NCBI GenBank assembly: GCA_964495805.1
Contig: CAZBWV010000031.1
Span: forward strand, 1-41,316
Reading direction: 5' to 3'
DNA length: 41,316 nucleotides
Origin: JALXCH01 sp964495805
GTDB taxonomy: Bacteria > Calditrichota > Calditrichia > RBG-13-44-9
Positions 33,762-41,316 of this stretch are shown here, one piece after another. Made by a program: the position numbers and the translations under genes. Positions within the stretch are counted from its first letter, which is position 1, and each line of letters starts with the position of its first letter. Under the pieces are notes generated by a model that saw nothing but the letters and a program-made list of their open reading frames with translations, searched no databases and had not been told where the DNA came from.

Positions 33762-33908
33762 TTCCGGTGCCCCTGCTTTATCCGTCCCGATGGAAAAACC
33801 ACGGGAGAAAATTTGTATGCAACTCAAGCTTTCTTACCTTTATCCGTGAATATTGAATCAGCTGGTAATCAACATTCAAAGCAAATGTAAAACGCCACAG
33901 GAGGCCTC

Positions 33909-36900
33909 ATGCGTATTTTTTCGCAATTTATGGTTCTGTTCATTTTAAGCTGGTTTGCTTTTGCTATGGCCAGCGAAACCTACCTGATGCATTACCCGGA
34001 TATTTATGAAAACACGGTGGTGTTCAATTACGATGGCGATTTATGGAAGGCGGACATTACCACCGGACAGGCAATTCGTTTAACCAGCCATCCGGGGGAG
34101 GAGACTTATCCCCATTTTTCGCCGGATGGCAAATGGATTGCTTTTACTGCTGAGTATGACGGCAATCGGGATGTGTATGTAATGCCGTCGGAAGGAGGAG
34201 AGCCAGTTCGTTTGACCTACCATGGTGGCAACGACATGGCTCTGGGCTGGACACCCGACGGGAGTAAAGTTATTTTTTCCTCCGGCCGGGAAGCCGGTTA
34301 TGTGGGACCTTTTGTCTATCTGGTTAGCGTAAAAGGTGGTTTTCCGGAGAAGCTGCCCGTTTACCGGGCTGCCTGGGTCAGTTTGAGTCCGGATGGCAAG
34401 CAGGTAGCGTTCAATCGGCGGCGGGGAGAGTTTCGCAACTGGAAACGCTATCGGGGCGGTGAAGCACAGGATGTATGGATTGGTGATTTGCAAAAGAAAA
34501 CTTTTCGGAACATTACCGCCGATTATCCCGGCATCGATCAGCGTCCGCTCTGGATTGGTCAGGAAATCTATTTCATTTCCGATCGGCAAACCAACGTGGC
34601 CAATTTATGGGCATATAACGTGAACACCGGGGAATTTACGCGGAAAACTCATTTTACCGACTTTGCCGTTTATGCGCCGGAAACAGACGGAAAATCCATT
34701 GTTTTCGAACATGCCGGCCGTTTGTACCTTTACCGAATTGCCACCGGAAAATTGGAACCGATTCACATTGAACTCCAATCGGATGATTGGAAGATTCGTT
34801 CTCGTGTGGTAAAACCGGCTAAATATCTGGGTGGTTTTTCCGTTTCGCCGGACGGAAAGTGGGCAGTTGTGGAAGCCCGCGGCGATCTGTTCAAAATAAA
34901 CCAGAAAACCGGAAAATGGGAGAATCTTACCCGAACGCAGGGAGTGCGGGAACGATACCCTACCATTTCGCCGGATGGCAAGCAGGTGGCTTACTTTTCC
35001 GACAAAACCGGTGAATATCAGTTATACGTGCAACCGGTTAGCGGAAAGGAACCGGCGCGTCAGTTAACCCACAAACTAAAAACTTATCCTTACCATCCTG
35101 TCTGGTCACCGGACGGCCAAAAATTGTTGTTTGGCGATAAAGATTACCGATTGCGCATTGTCTATCTGTCCTCCGGCAAGATGGAAGAGATTGACCGCGG
35201 TACCTATCAGAAGGATTACGAATTTTTCTGGGAAATCAGCGAATACGACTGGTCGCCGGATAGCAAATGGGTGGTGTATTCCAAAGTTCAGCCCAATTTA
35301 AACAGTGCCATCTACCTGTACTCTCTGGAAAAGAAGAAAGTGTATCCCATTACCGATGGGCATTTCGACGACTTCTACCCGGTGTTCGATAAGAAAGGGA
35401 AATATCTTTATTTTATCTCCCAGCGACATTTCCAGCCTGCCCTGGACCCATCCGAAGATAATTATATCATTTCGCAGATGAGTCAGGTCATGGTGGTGCA
35501 ACTGCGCGACGGAGAAAAACCGCCATTTTGTGCGGATGCGGAAGAAGATGAGTCAAATGCCGGGGCGGATACCACCTTTCGTATCGATTTAACCGGAATT
35601 CAACAGCGCATTTATCGGGTACCGGTGGATGCGGGGAATTTTAAGAAGCTGGTGGGTGGTTTAAATACCGTGTTTGTGCTGGGAAAAGAGCGATTCGGAT
35701 TCCCCGGAATCGAAGAATTTTTCAATCCGGGCAGCGTGCAGGATTATTTTGTGAAAGCGTATGCGATATCGGACAAAAAACAGGTGAAAATGCTTGATGC
35801 AGTGGGCGATTTTACTGTGAGCTCCAATGGTAAGCATTTGATCTATCGGAGCGGAGATAAAATTGGAATTGTGGGAGCCGAAGCCCCCTCCCGACACAGT
35901 GTGGGGGATGGTAAGCTGGCACTGAATAAACTGGAGATGAATCTGGACCCCCGCGCCGAGTGGAAACAAATATTTCATGAAGTCTGGCGCTGGTACCGGG
36001 ATTTCTTTTATGATCCCAACATGCACGGAGTAAACTGGCAAAAAGTGTATGATGCTTACGAACCGTTACTGGCTGGTGTACGGAATCGGGGGGAACTGAA
36101 CGGGTTGTTGCGCGAAATGGTGGGGGAAATTTGCGCTTCGCACATGTACATTTTCGGTGGCGACCGGGATGAGCGAAACGGAAAAAACCAGTATGTGGGA
36201 ACCGGTTTGCTGGGCGCTGACCTTCTTCCCGATACGGATGCAGGGCTGTATCGCATCGTCAAAATCTACCGCGGCGCCAGCTATAATACCCATCTGCGTA
36301 GCCCGCTGGCTTCCCCCGATATCCGGGTGCGGGAAGGTGATTACCTCTTTGCCATTGATGGCCACCGAATCACCATTCGGGAGAATTATCTGAAATATCT
36401 GGTCAATAAAGCCAATAAAGAAGTAGAGATTACCGTGGTGAGCCATCCTGAGGCCAAGGACAAACGTACTTTCCGGGTCAAAACAGTGGCATCGGAAAGG
36501 GCTTTGCGACGTTACGAATGGGTTCGCTCGCGGGCGGAATTGGTGGAAAAATGGAGCAACGGTCGAATCGGCTACATCCATATGGATGATATGGATGAGC
36601 AGGGGTTGGCTCAGTTTGAGGAAGGGTGGAAAGCCAACAAATACAAACCGGGTCTTATCCTGGACGTGCGGTATAATGGGGGTGGATTCACCAACTATTT
36701 TGTCATCGATAAACTGGAGCGAAAACTGGTGTTTGGGGTGAAGACACGCGATTTTCATCCCATGCGTTTCCCCATGGTGGTTAGTAATGCAAAAATGGCT
36801 GCCATCATCAACGAATTTACCGGTTCCGATGGGGAATTGTTTACCAAACATTTCCAGGCACGCCATTTCGGAAAAGTATTTGGTACGCGCACCTGGGGCG

Positions 36901-37166
36901 GACTTATCGGAATCATCAATGCGCTGCAAACAGTGGATGGCGGTATTGCCGTACAACCCAATGTAGGATTTTACAATTGGGATGGTCAGTGGATTGTAGA
37001 AAACCACGGTGCCGATCCCGATGTATGGGTTGATATTCCTCCCGAAGCAGGATTGAAAGGGGAAGATCCCCAGCTGAAAGAGGCGGTGGATGACCTGTTA
37101 CGGGAAATTGAGAAGCAAAAACCGGTGTTACCGCCACCGCCACCATTCCCCAAAAGCAAACCATGA
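33909..37166 (+). CDS. exported tricorn-protease-like serine peptidase (S41 family)
   Basis: 1085 residues with a signal peptide (1-22, ending FAMA). The N-terminal half holds two TolB-like beta-propellers (repeated SPDGKxV and SPDSKWV blades, about 30-660). A helical C1 domain (about 690-755), a PDZ-like domain (about 765-865) and the C2 domain with the active site follow. The tricorn catalytic residues are all visible: Ser744-His745 in ASHMYIFGG, Ser973-Asp974 in NEFTGSDGELF and Glu1031 in ENHGADPD. Numbering is nearly that of Thermoplasma tricorn. The end is proline-rich (PVLPPPPPFPKSKP). CAGGAGG upstream supports the start. Likely a periplasmic peptide-degrading protease. Confidence 0.93.
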   Translation: MRIFSQFMVLFILSWFAFAMASETYLMHYPDIYENTVVFNYDGDLWKADITTGQAIRLTSHPGEETYPHFSPDGKWIAFTAEYDGNRDVYVMPSEGGEPVRLTYHGGNDMALGWTPDGSKVIFSSGREAGYVGPFVYLVSVKGGFPEKLPVYRAAWVSLSPDGKQVAFNRRRGEFRNWKRYRGGEAQDVWIGDLQKKTFRNITADYPGIDQRPLWIGQEIYFISDRQTNVANLWAYNVNTGEFTRKTHFTDFAVYAPETDGKSIVFEHAGRLYLYRIATGKLEPIHIELQSDDWKIRSRVVKPAKYLGGFSVSPDGKWAVVEARGDLFKINQKTGKWENLTRTQGVRERYPTISPDGKQVAYFSDKTGEYQLYVQPVSGKEPARQLTHKLKTYPYHPVWSPDGQKLLFGDKDYRLRIVYLSSGKMEEIDRGTYQKDYEFFWEISEYDWSPDSKWVVYSKVQPNLNSAIYLYSLEKKKVYPITDGHFDDFYPVFDKKGKYLYFISQRHFQPALDPSEDNYIISQMSQVMVVQLRDGEKPPFCADAEEDESNAGADTTFRIDLTGIQQRIYRVPVDAGNFKKLVGGLNTVFVLGKERFGFPGIEEFFNPGSVQDYFVKAYAISDKKQVKMLDAVGDFTVSSNGKHLIYRSGDKIGIVGAEAPSRHSVGDGKLALNKLEMNLDPRAEWKQIFHEVWRWYRDFFYDPNMHGVNWQKVYDAYEPLLAGVRNRGELNGLLREMVGEICASHMYIFGGDRDERNGKNQYVGTGLLGADLLPDTDAGLYRIVKIYRGASYNTHLRSPLASPDIRVREGDYLFAIDGHRITIRENYLKYLVNKANKEVEITVVSHPEAKDKRTFRVKTVASERALRRYEWVRSRAELVEKWSNGRIGYIHMDDMDEQGLAQFEEGWKANKYKPGLILDVRYNGGGFTNYFVIDKLERKLVFGVKTRDFHPMRFPMVVSNAKMAAIINEFTGSDGELFTKHFQARHFGKVFGTRTWGGLIGIINALQTVDGGIAVQPNVGFYNWDGQWIVENHGADPDVWVDIPPEAGLKGEDPQLKEAVDDLLREIEKQKPVLPPPPPFPKSKP

Positions 37167-37183
37167 GATGAAAATGTAGGAAG

Positions 37184-37221
37184 CAAAGCCGGGTCGTCGC
37201 AATCGGCACGATCCGGCTTTG
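37184..37221 (+). terminator. intrinsic terminator after tricorn-like gene
   Basis: 14-bp stem CAAAGCCGGGTCGT/ACGATCCGGCTTTG with one G-T wobble and a 10-base loop, followed by TTTATT. Starts 17 bases after the stop codon. Confidence 0.85.
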
Positions 37222-37277
37222 TTTATTGAAAATGAAAAAAAGTTTTTTTTCGATGGTGGATTTTTTTATCTTTAAGA

Positions 37278-37298
37278 ATATTATTTCTGAAATAATAT
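37278..37298. promoter_or_regulatory. perfect 21-bp palindrome, possible operator
   Basis: ATATTATTTC and GAAATAATAT are perfect 10-base inverted repeats around a single T. It lies 202 bases before the DUF5916 gene in an AT-rich gap that follows a terminator, so it can only serve that downstream unit. The binding protein is unknown. Confidence 0.5.
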
Positions 37299-37499
37299 GA
37301 TTGAACATTCAAATAATCCTTTTTCAAATTAGCGGTTTTATCAATCAACAACATGAATGAATTTCTGTGTTTGGGGGAAGCCGGGACGGTGAATCGTTAA
37401 AAATCAATTCCGGTGGAATATGGGAAAATATTTCCGAAAACAATTTGATTAAGAGATAAATAATCGGTTCAAACATTTGGGGATGAAAGCTTACTGTTT

Positions 37500-39821
37500 A
37501 TGCTATTCGATCCTTTCAAAATAATTCGGAAGCAGCAGAACACAGGTGGATTATTCTCCCCGTGGTTATTCTTTCTCATCATGCTGGTGTGGGGGACAGG
37601 ACTCATAGCTGGCAGGCATCATCTTCCCAAATATCGGGCGTTTGCCATTTATACCAGGGTTCCTCCTAAAATTGATGGAAAAGTGGATAAGGTCTGGTTA
37701 CGAGCACCTCAACAGCATGGGTTTACTCAACAAATACCTGTGGAGGGAGTTCCTGCCACGGAAGACACCCGCTTTTATGTGCTGTATGATGAACATCACA
37801 TCTATTTTCTGTTTATCATGCTGGATTCGGATCCGGGTTCTATACCCACCCGATTATTTGAACGCGATCAGGAATTTTATCCGGACGACTGCATCAATTT
37901 TTATCTGGATACCTATTGGGATCGGCGCAAAGCTTACTTTTTTTCAACCAACGCCCGGGGCGTGGAACGGGATGGGTTGATTAGCGAAAACGGTGATAAG
38001 ATCGATATGAGCTGGGATGGTATTTTTCAGGTGGAGTCCCGGGTAACTAAATACGGCTGGATTGCTGAATTTTCCATCCCATTAAAAACACTCCGTTTTG
38101 ATGACGACAAACGCTATCAGGTGTGGGGATTTAACGTCTGGCGGGTTCGTAAAAAAGGGCGCGAAATTTCTTCCTGGTCACCGGTGGGGCAAAATTATCG
38201 TACTTACCGGCTGGATCAAGGTGGGGTATTGATTGGTATGAAGCGGATTCGCAGTGGAATGAATCTGAGCGTTTTACCCTATGTGACCGCGCGTTCACAA
38301 ACCACCGGTGGTGAAGTCCAGAAACCAGAATATAAAGGGGGAGTGGATGTAAAATACGGAATTACCACTGACCTGACCATGGATTTAACCGTTAATCCGG
38401 ATTTCGGGCAGGTGGAAATTGATGAAGAGCAAATCAATCTGGATAAGCGGTTTGAAGTGCAGTTACCGGAAAAGCGGCCTTTCTTTCTGGAAAATACCAA
38501 TCTTTTTCAGACTCCGTTTTACCAACTGTTTTACAGCAGGCGCATTGGGGCAGTGAGTGATATAAAAGGTGGTGGAAAATTAACCGGAAAAGTGGGACCA
38601 TATTCCATCGGTTTATTAGGCGTCTCCACCGGAGATTGGTCCAATTATGGGCTGGGAGACCCCAATAAACCACCAACCGATGAGTTTTTTACCGTGGCCC
38701 GGGTACAACGGGATATTTTGCATAGTTCCAACGTGGGTGTGATGCTGGTGGATCGGGAAGCCAATATGGGTGGAGAAAATCATCATTTTAGCCGGGCATT
38801 GGATATGGATTGGGCGCTGCATTCAGGACAATTTTATGGCCTTGGACAAATGGTATATTCCGTGCACGATAATTATAATAAAGAAGGAACTGGTTTTTTC
38901 CTGGAAGGGGGATATTACGGACGAATATTCAGTGTCGATTTAAACATGCATTCCTATTCCCCTAAATTTGATATTGATAGTACGGGCTTTTTTATTAAGA
39001 TTCCTAATAAGGGGCGAACTCAGTTTGCCATGTATATGGATATGCATCCCTATGTCAATTATGGAATAATTCGTCAGTGGGGAATAAGTCTTACTCCAAC
39101 TGCTTTTAAAGATTCCGATGAGTCCCGTACGGCAATGGGAATCCAGAGTTCACTATGGGCAATAACCCAGAAAGAATCGCAATTACGTGTGGGATTTTCA
39201 CGTTACCGGGATGTGGAAACCTATTATTTGAATCCTTACATTTCTGTACCTCTGGATGAATACGCCTATTGGGGAACGGATATGTTCGCCGAAGTTATTA
39301 CCGACCGCGGTCAGCCCGTTTCGTTATATTTGAAAGGAAATTACGACACTCAGTACTATTTTCAGTTACACCAATCAGGTTATAATGTCGGGGTAGAAAC
39401 CAAAATTCGCATTCGTCCCAGTTCGAACATGCACCTGGAATTGGGATACAAGCAAACAAAATTTTTAGATAAAGAAAAAAATCAGATCGATAAGCAGCTT
39501 ATTGGACAATCAGATATTCGGATTTTCACACTGCGGGGCCGATATTTATTTACCAAAAATGTTTTTACGCGTTTATTTTATCAGTTTACAAATGGTGCGG
39601 AACAGGCGTATTGGGGAAATAATCCCGTCAAGAATCAACCTCAGCTTTATTATCAGGTGTGGGACCGAATGAGCGCCAATTTGTTATTTGGATGGCGCTA
39701 TCTTTCCGGGAGCACGCTATATCTGGTGTACACCGAGGAATGGGACCGATTTCCCGGGGAAAAGTTTCAATCCGGTAACCGAATTCTGTTCTTTAAACTC
39801 TCCTATTTATGGGGCTTTTAG
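37500..39821 (+). CDS. DUF5916 outer-membrane-type protein with N-terminal CBM9-like domain
   Basis: 773 residues. A basic n-region and hydrophobic segment (about 20-38) form a signal sequence. Residues about 45-245 resemble a CBM9-like sugar-binding domain (PPKIDGKVDKVWLRAP, FYVLYDEHHIYFLFIMLDSD, DCINFYLDTYWDRR). Residues about 250-773 fit DUF5916 (NPDFGQVEIDEEQINL, LPEKRPFFLENTNLF, FYSRRIG), predicted as a beta-barrel-like region ending in an aromatic residue (SYLWGF), as outer-membrane proteins often do. Function unknown. rnhB begins at the very next base after the stop. The start is chosen as the only ATG before the signal segment. Confidence 0.82.
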   Translation: MLFDPFKIIRKQQNTGGLFSPWLFFLIMLVWGTGLIAGRHHLPKYRAFAIYTRVPPKIDGKVDKVWLRAPQQHGFTQQIPVEGVPATEDTRFYVLYDEHHIYFLFIMLDSDPGSIPTRLFERDQEFYPDDCINFYLDTYWDRRKAYFFSTNARGVERDGLISENGDKIDMSWDGIFQVESRVTKYGWIAEFSIPLKTLRFDDDKRYQVWGFNVWRVRKKGREISSWSPVGQNYRTYRLDQGGVLIGMKRIRSGMNLSVLPYVTARSQTTGGEVQKPEYKGGVDVKYGITTDLTMDLTVNPDFGQVEIDEEQINLDKRFEVQLPEKRPFFLENTNLFQTPFYQLFYSRRIGAVSDIKGGGKLTGKVGPYSIGLLGVSTGDWSNYGLGDPNKPPTDEFFTVARVQRDILHSSNVGVMLVDREANMGGENHHFSRALDMDWALHSGQFYGLGQMVYSVHDNYNKEGTGFFLEGGYYGRIFSVDLNMHSYSPKFDIDSTGFFIKIPNKGRTQFAMYMDMHPYVNYGIIRQWGISLTPTAFKDSDESRTAMGIQSSLWAITQKESQLRVGFSRYRDVETYYLNPYISVPLDEYAYWGTDMFAEVITDRGQPVSLYLKGNYDTQYYFQLHQSGYNVGVETKIRIRPSSNMHLELGYKQTKFLDKEKNQIDKQLIGQSDIRIFTLRGRYLFTKNVFTRLFYQFTNGAEQAYWGNNPVKNQPQLYYQVWDRMSANLLFGWRYLSGSTLYLVYTEEWDRFPGEKFQSGNRILFFKLSYLWGF

Positions 39822-40475
39822 ATGGAGCAGGTTGTTCAGCTTTCCGCTACCGAAGCTATTCCCAAAAATCTTGAGATTGAGCATTCCGTCTGGCAGTTTG
39901 GTAAACGTTTGGTTGCCGGTGTGGATGAAGCGGGACGTGGCCCGCTGGCCGGACCGGTGGTGGCGGCAGCGGTAATTTTTCCGCCCTACTTTTATATTCC
40001 GGGAGTAAAAGATTCCAAAAAACTTACCCCTGCTGTTCGTGAAGCACTGTACGAAACAATACAAACCCATGCCGTTGCTTATGGAATTGGTCTGGTGGAA
40101 CCGGAAGAAATTGATCGAATCAACATTCGCCAGGCCACATTTAAAGCCATGCGAATGGCGCTGGGACAACTAAAAATTCAGCCGGATTATGTGCTGTTTG
40201 ATGGATATGAGCTACCAGAAAAAATATTCCAGCAGGAAGCGGTAGTTCATGGAGATGATCTGTCATTCACCATAGCTGCAGCTTCCATCCTTGCCAAAGT
40301 ATATCGGGATCGATTGATGGTGCAGTACAACCAGCAGTATCCCCGATACGGATTTGCCCGGCACAAAGGTTACGGCACGGCTCAACATCGGGAAGCCATT
40401 CGTCGCTATGGGCCGTGTCCCATTCATCGAAAAAGCTTTTTGGGAAAAATTCTACAGGAAGATTCCGGAAAATAA
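39822..40475 (+). CDS. rnhB: ribonuclease HII
   Basis: Cuts RNA in RNA-DNA hybrids and at single ribonucleotides in DNA. 217 residues. The catalytic residues are visible: Asp35-Glu36 in VDEAGRGPLAGPVVAAAV, Asp in VLFDGYELPE and Asp in ASILAKVYRDRLM. YGFARHKGYGTAQHREAI and GPCPIHRKSF complete the pattern. ATG follows the upstream TAG directly, with only GGGG inside the upstream gene as a possible ribosome site, so translation probably depends on the upstream gene. Confidence 0.96.
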   Translation: MEQVVQLSATEAIPKNLEIEHSVWQFGKRLVAGVDEAGRGPLAGPVVAAAVIFPPYFYIPGVKDSKKLTPAVREALYETIQTHAVAYGIGLVEPEEIDRINIRQATFKAMRMALGQLKIQPDYVLFDGYELPEKIFQQEAVVHGDDLSFTIAAASILAKVYRDRLMVQYNQQYPRYGFARHKGYGTAQHREAIRRYGPCPIHRKSFLGKILQEDSGK

Positions 40476-40627
40476 GATTTACCCACACACCGAGTGCAGG
40501 GATTTTTTACTGGCGTAAGCTGTGAGAAATAAAAATGTACCATCCAACGAAAGCAGAGTTTTAACCCATTGCGAAGCCGGTAAGTAACGATTTTCCGTAG
40601 GTAAAGATATTCAGTAACATGAAACAG

Positions 40628-40665
40628 AAAAGGCGCACATTTCTGCTGATAGTGCGCCTTTTTTT
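40628..40665. terminator. bidirectional intrinsic terminator between rnhB and convergent gene
   Basis: 11-bp stem AAAAGGCGCAC/GTGCGCCTTTT with a 13-base loop, followed by T on the plus strand and preceded by A on the other side, so it can end transcripts from both directions. It lies 153 bases after rnhB and 21 bases after the end of the minus-strand gene. Confidence 0.9.
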
Positions 40666-40685
40666 GAATGGATAGATTAGAAATG

Positions 40686-41316
40686 TTATCGAATCAGCAT
40701 CATCTTCCGGGTTGCGGAGAGTCCGTCCCGTGTAATGAGCCGGTAAATGTAAACGCCACTGGCTACAGGTTGTCCCAGATTATTGGTGCCATCCCATTGA
40801 ATCTGATAACTACCGGCGAGATATTGCCCCTGGAGTAATTCCTTAACCAGATGACCATTCAGATCGTAAACACTTAGTTTTACCTGATAAGCACCTTCGG
40901 CTTTGAGCGGCAGATCGAATCGAATTGTGGTGGACGGGTTGAATGGGTTGGGGAAATTAGGTTGCAGGGCAAATCGGTCCGGAATGCTCCCATCGATCCG
41001 GTTAAGATTCCCCTGTGCCATGGGAGTAGCCGAAATCACCTGATGATAGGTAAGCTGTCCGTTGAAGTCCCGGTCTGCCAATCGATAGTAATAAGTTACT
41101 CCATTGGTGACCTCATGATCGGTGTAGGTGTACACATGCTGCACAGTGCTGTTACCCTGTCCGGGAATTTCCGCGATAGGCTGAAAGTTCTGCTGATCGA
41201 TGCTGCGCTCCAGAATAAACGCATCATTTTCCACTTCCGATTCAGTGACCCACTGCAGGGTTACTTCTCCGTTACCAGCCTGGGCGGTGAAGGAGGTGAG
41301 GGAGACGGGGAGAGAT
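40686..41316 (-). CDS. C-terminal part of a secreted protein with type IX-type sorting domain (partial)
   Basis: Reading frame open to the window edge, so the N-terminus is missing. The visible 209 or so residues begin SLPVSLTSFTAQ and continue EVTLQWVTESEVENDAFILER, a fibronectin-III-like segment often placed before the sorting domain. The end (LQPNFPNPFNPSTTIRF, LSVYDLNGHLVKELL, VASGVYIYRL, MMLIR) is a FlgD-like type IX C-terminal sorting domain. The GTG at 41232 is internal, not the start. The protein's main activity lies outside the window. Confidence 0.85.
   Translation of the reverse strand, partial: SLPVSLTSFTAQAGNGEVTLQWVTESEVENDAFILERSIDQQNFQPIAEIPGQGNSTVQHVYTYTDHEVTNGVTYYYRLADRDFNGQLTYHQVISATPMAQGNLNRIDGSIPDRFALQPNFPNPFNPSTTIRFDLPLKAEGAYQVKLSVYDLNGHLVKELLQGQYLAGSYQIQWDGTNNLGQPVASGVYIYRLITRDGLSATRKMMLIR

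Noticed and set aside
36066..37007. 313-residue open frame on the minus strand within the tricorn-like gene
   Set aside because: Antisense shadow of the catalytic half of a clearly real gene.

Overview
The window looks like ordinary chromosome from a Gram-negative bacterium of the FCB group, most likely Calditrichota/KSB1 or a close relative (inference). Two secreted proteins end in the 'PNFPNPFNPST-T-RF' type C-terminal domain, used for type IX secretion in that group. There is also a DUF5916 outer-membrane-type protein, a periplasmic tricorn-like protease and a dockerin-ended nuclease. Base composition is moderate, and intergenic spaces carry unusual short-period tandem repeats. No transposase, integrase, phage gene, CRISPR array or rRNA was seen.

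Layout. 1-8690: a secreted carbohydrate-degradation locus with a GDE_C-like six-hairpin glycosidase, a GH172 (DUF2961) enzyme, a GH63/MGH1-like six-hairpin glycosidase and galT. A hairpin-rich repeat element, or part of one, precedes each of the three glycosidase genes. 8804-10876: a type IX-type secreted protein with an unrecognised central module. 11194-20843: housekeeping genes yajC, def-fmt, a small membrane protein on the other strand, fabH, lipA, purL, an unknown TPR-like protein, nfo and bcp. 20993-24359: a PLP aminotransferase, an orphan ArsR-type regulator with its own promoter and operator, and a sodium:dicarboxylate symporter on the minus strand. 24575-29198: a secreted endonuclease I/lamin-tail/dockerin protein and a two-gene exported pair (a DUF4424-like/TPR protein and a DUF4846 protein). 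29514-32126: tRNA-Pro(CGG) and leuS. 32226-41316: a fused phytol-kinase-like/DUF92 membrane enzyme, a tricorn-like protease, the DUF5916 protein with rnhB directly behind it, and the C-terminal end of a further type IX-type secreted protein on the minus strand, cut by the window edge.

How the genes work together. The first locus probably trims an extracellular or periplasmic glycan, and GalT passes released galactose on to UDP-sugars. def and fmt add and remove the formyl group of initiator methionine. The fused kinase may convert a polyprenyl or phytyl alcohol to its diphosphate in two steps within one chain. No complete new defence or mobile system was found. The best candidates for undescribed biology are non-coding: a run of three strong hairpins at 29299-29403, the repeat elements of the glycosidase locus, and the heptamer and nonamer repeats between genes.
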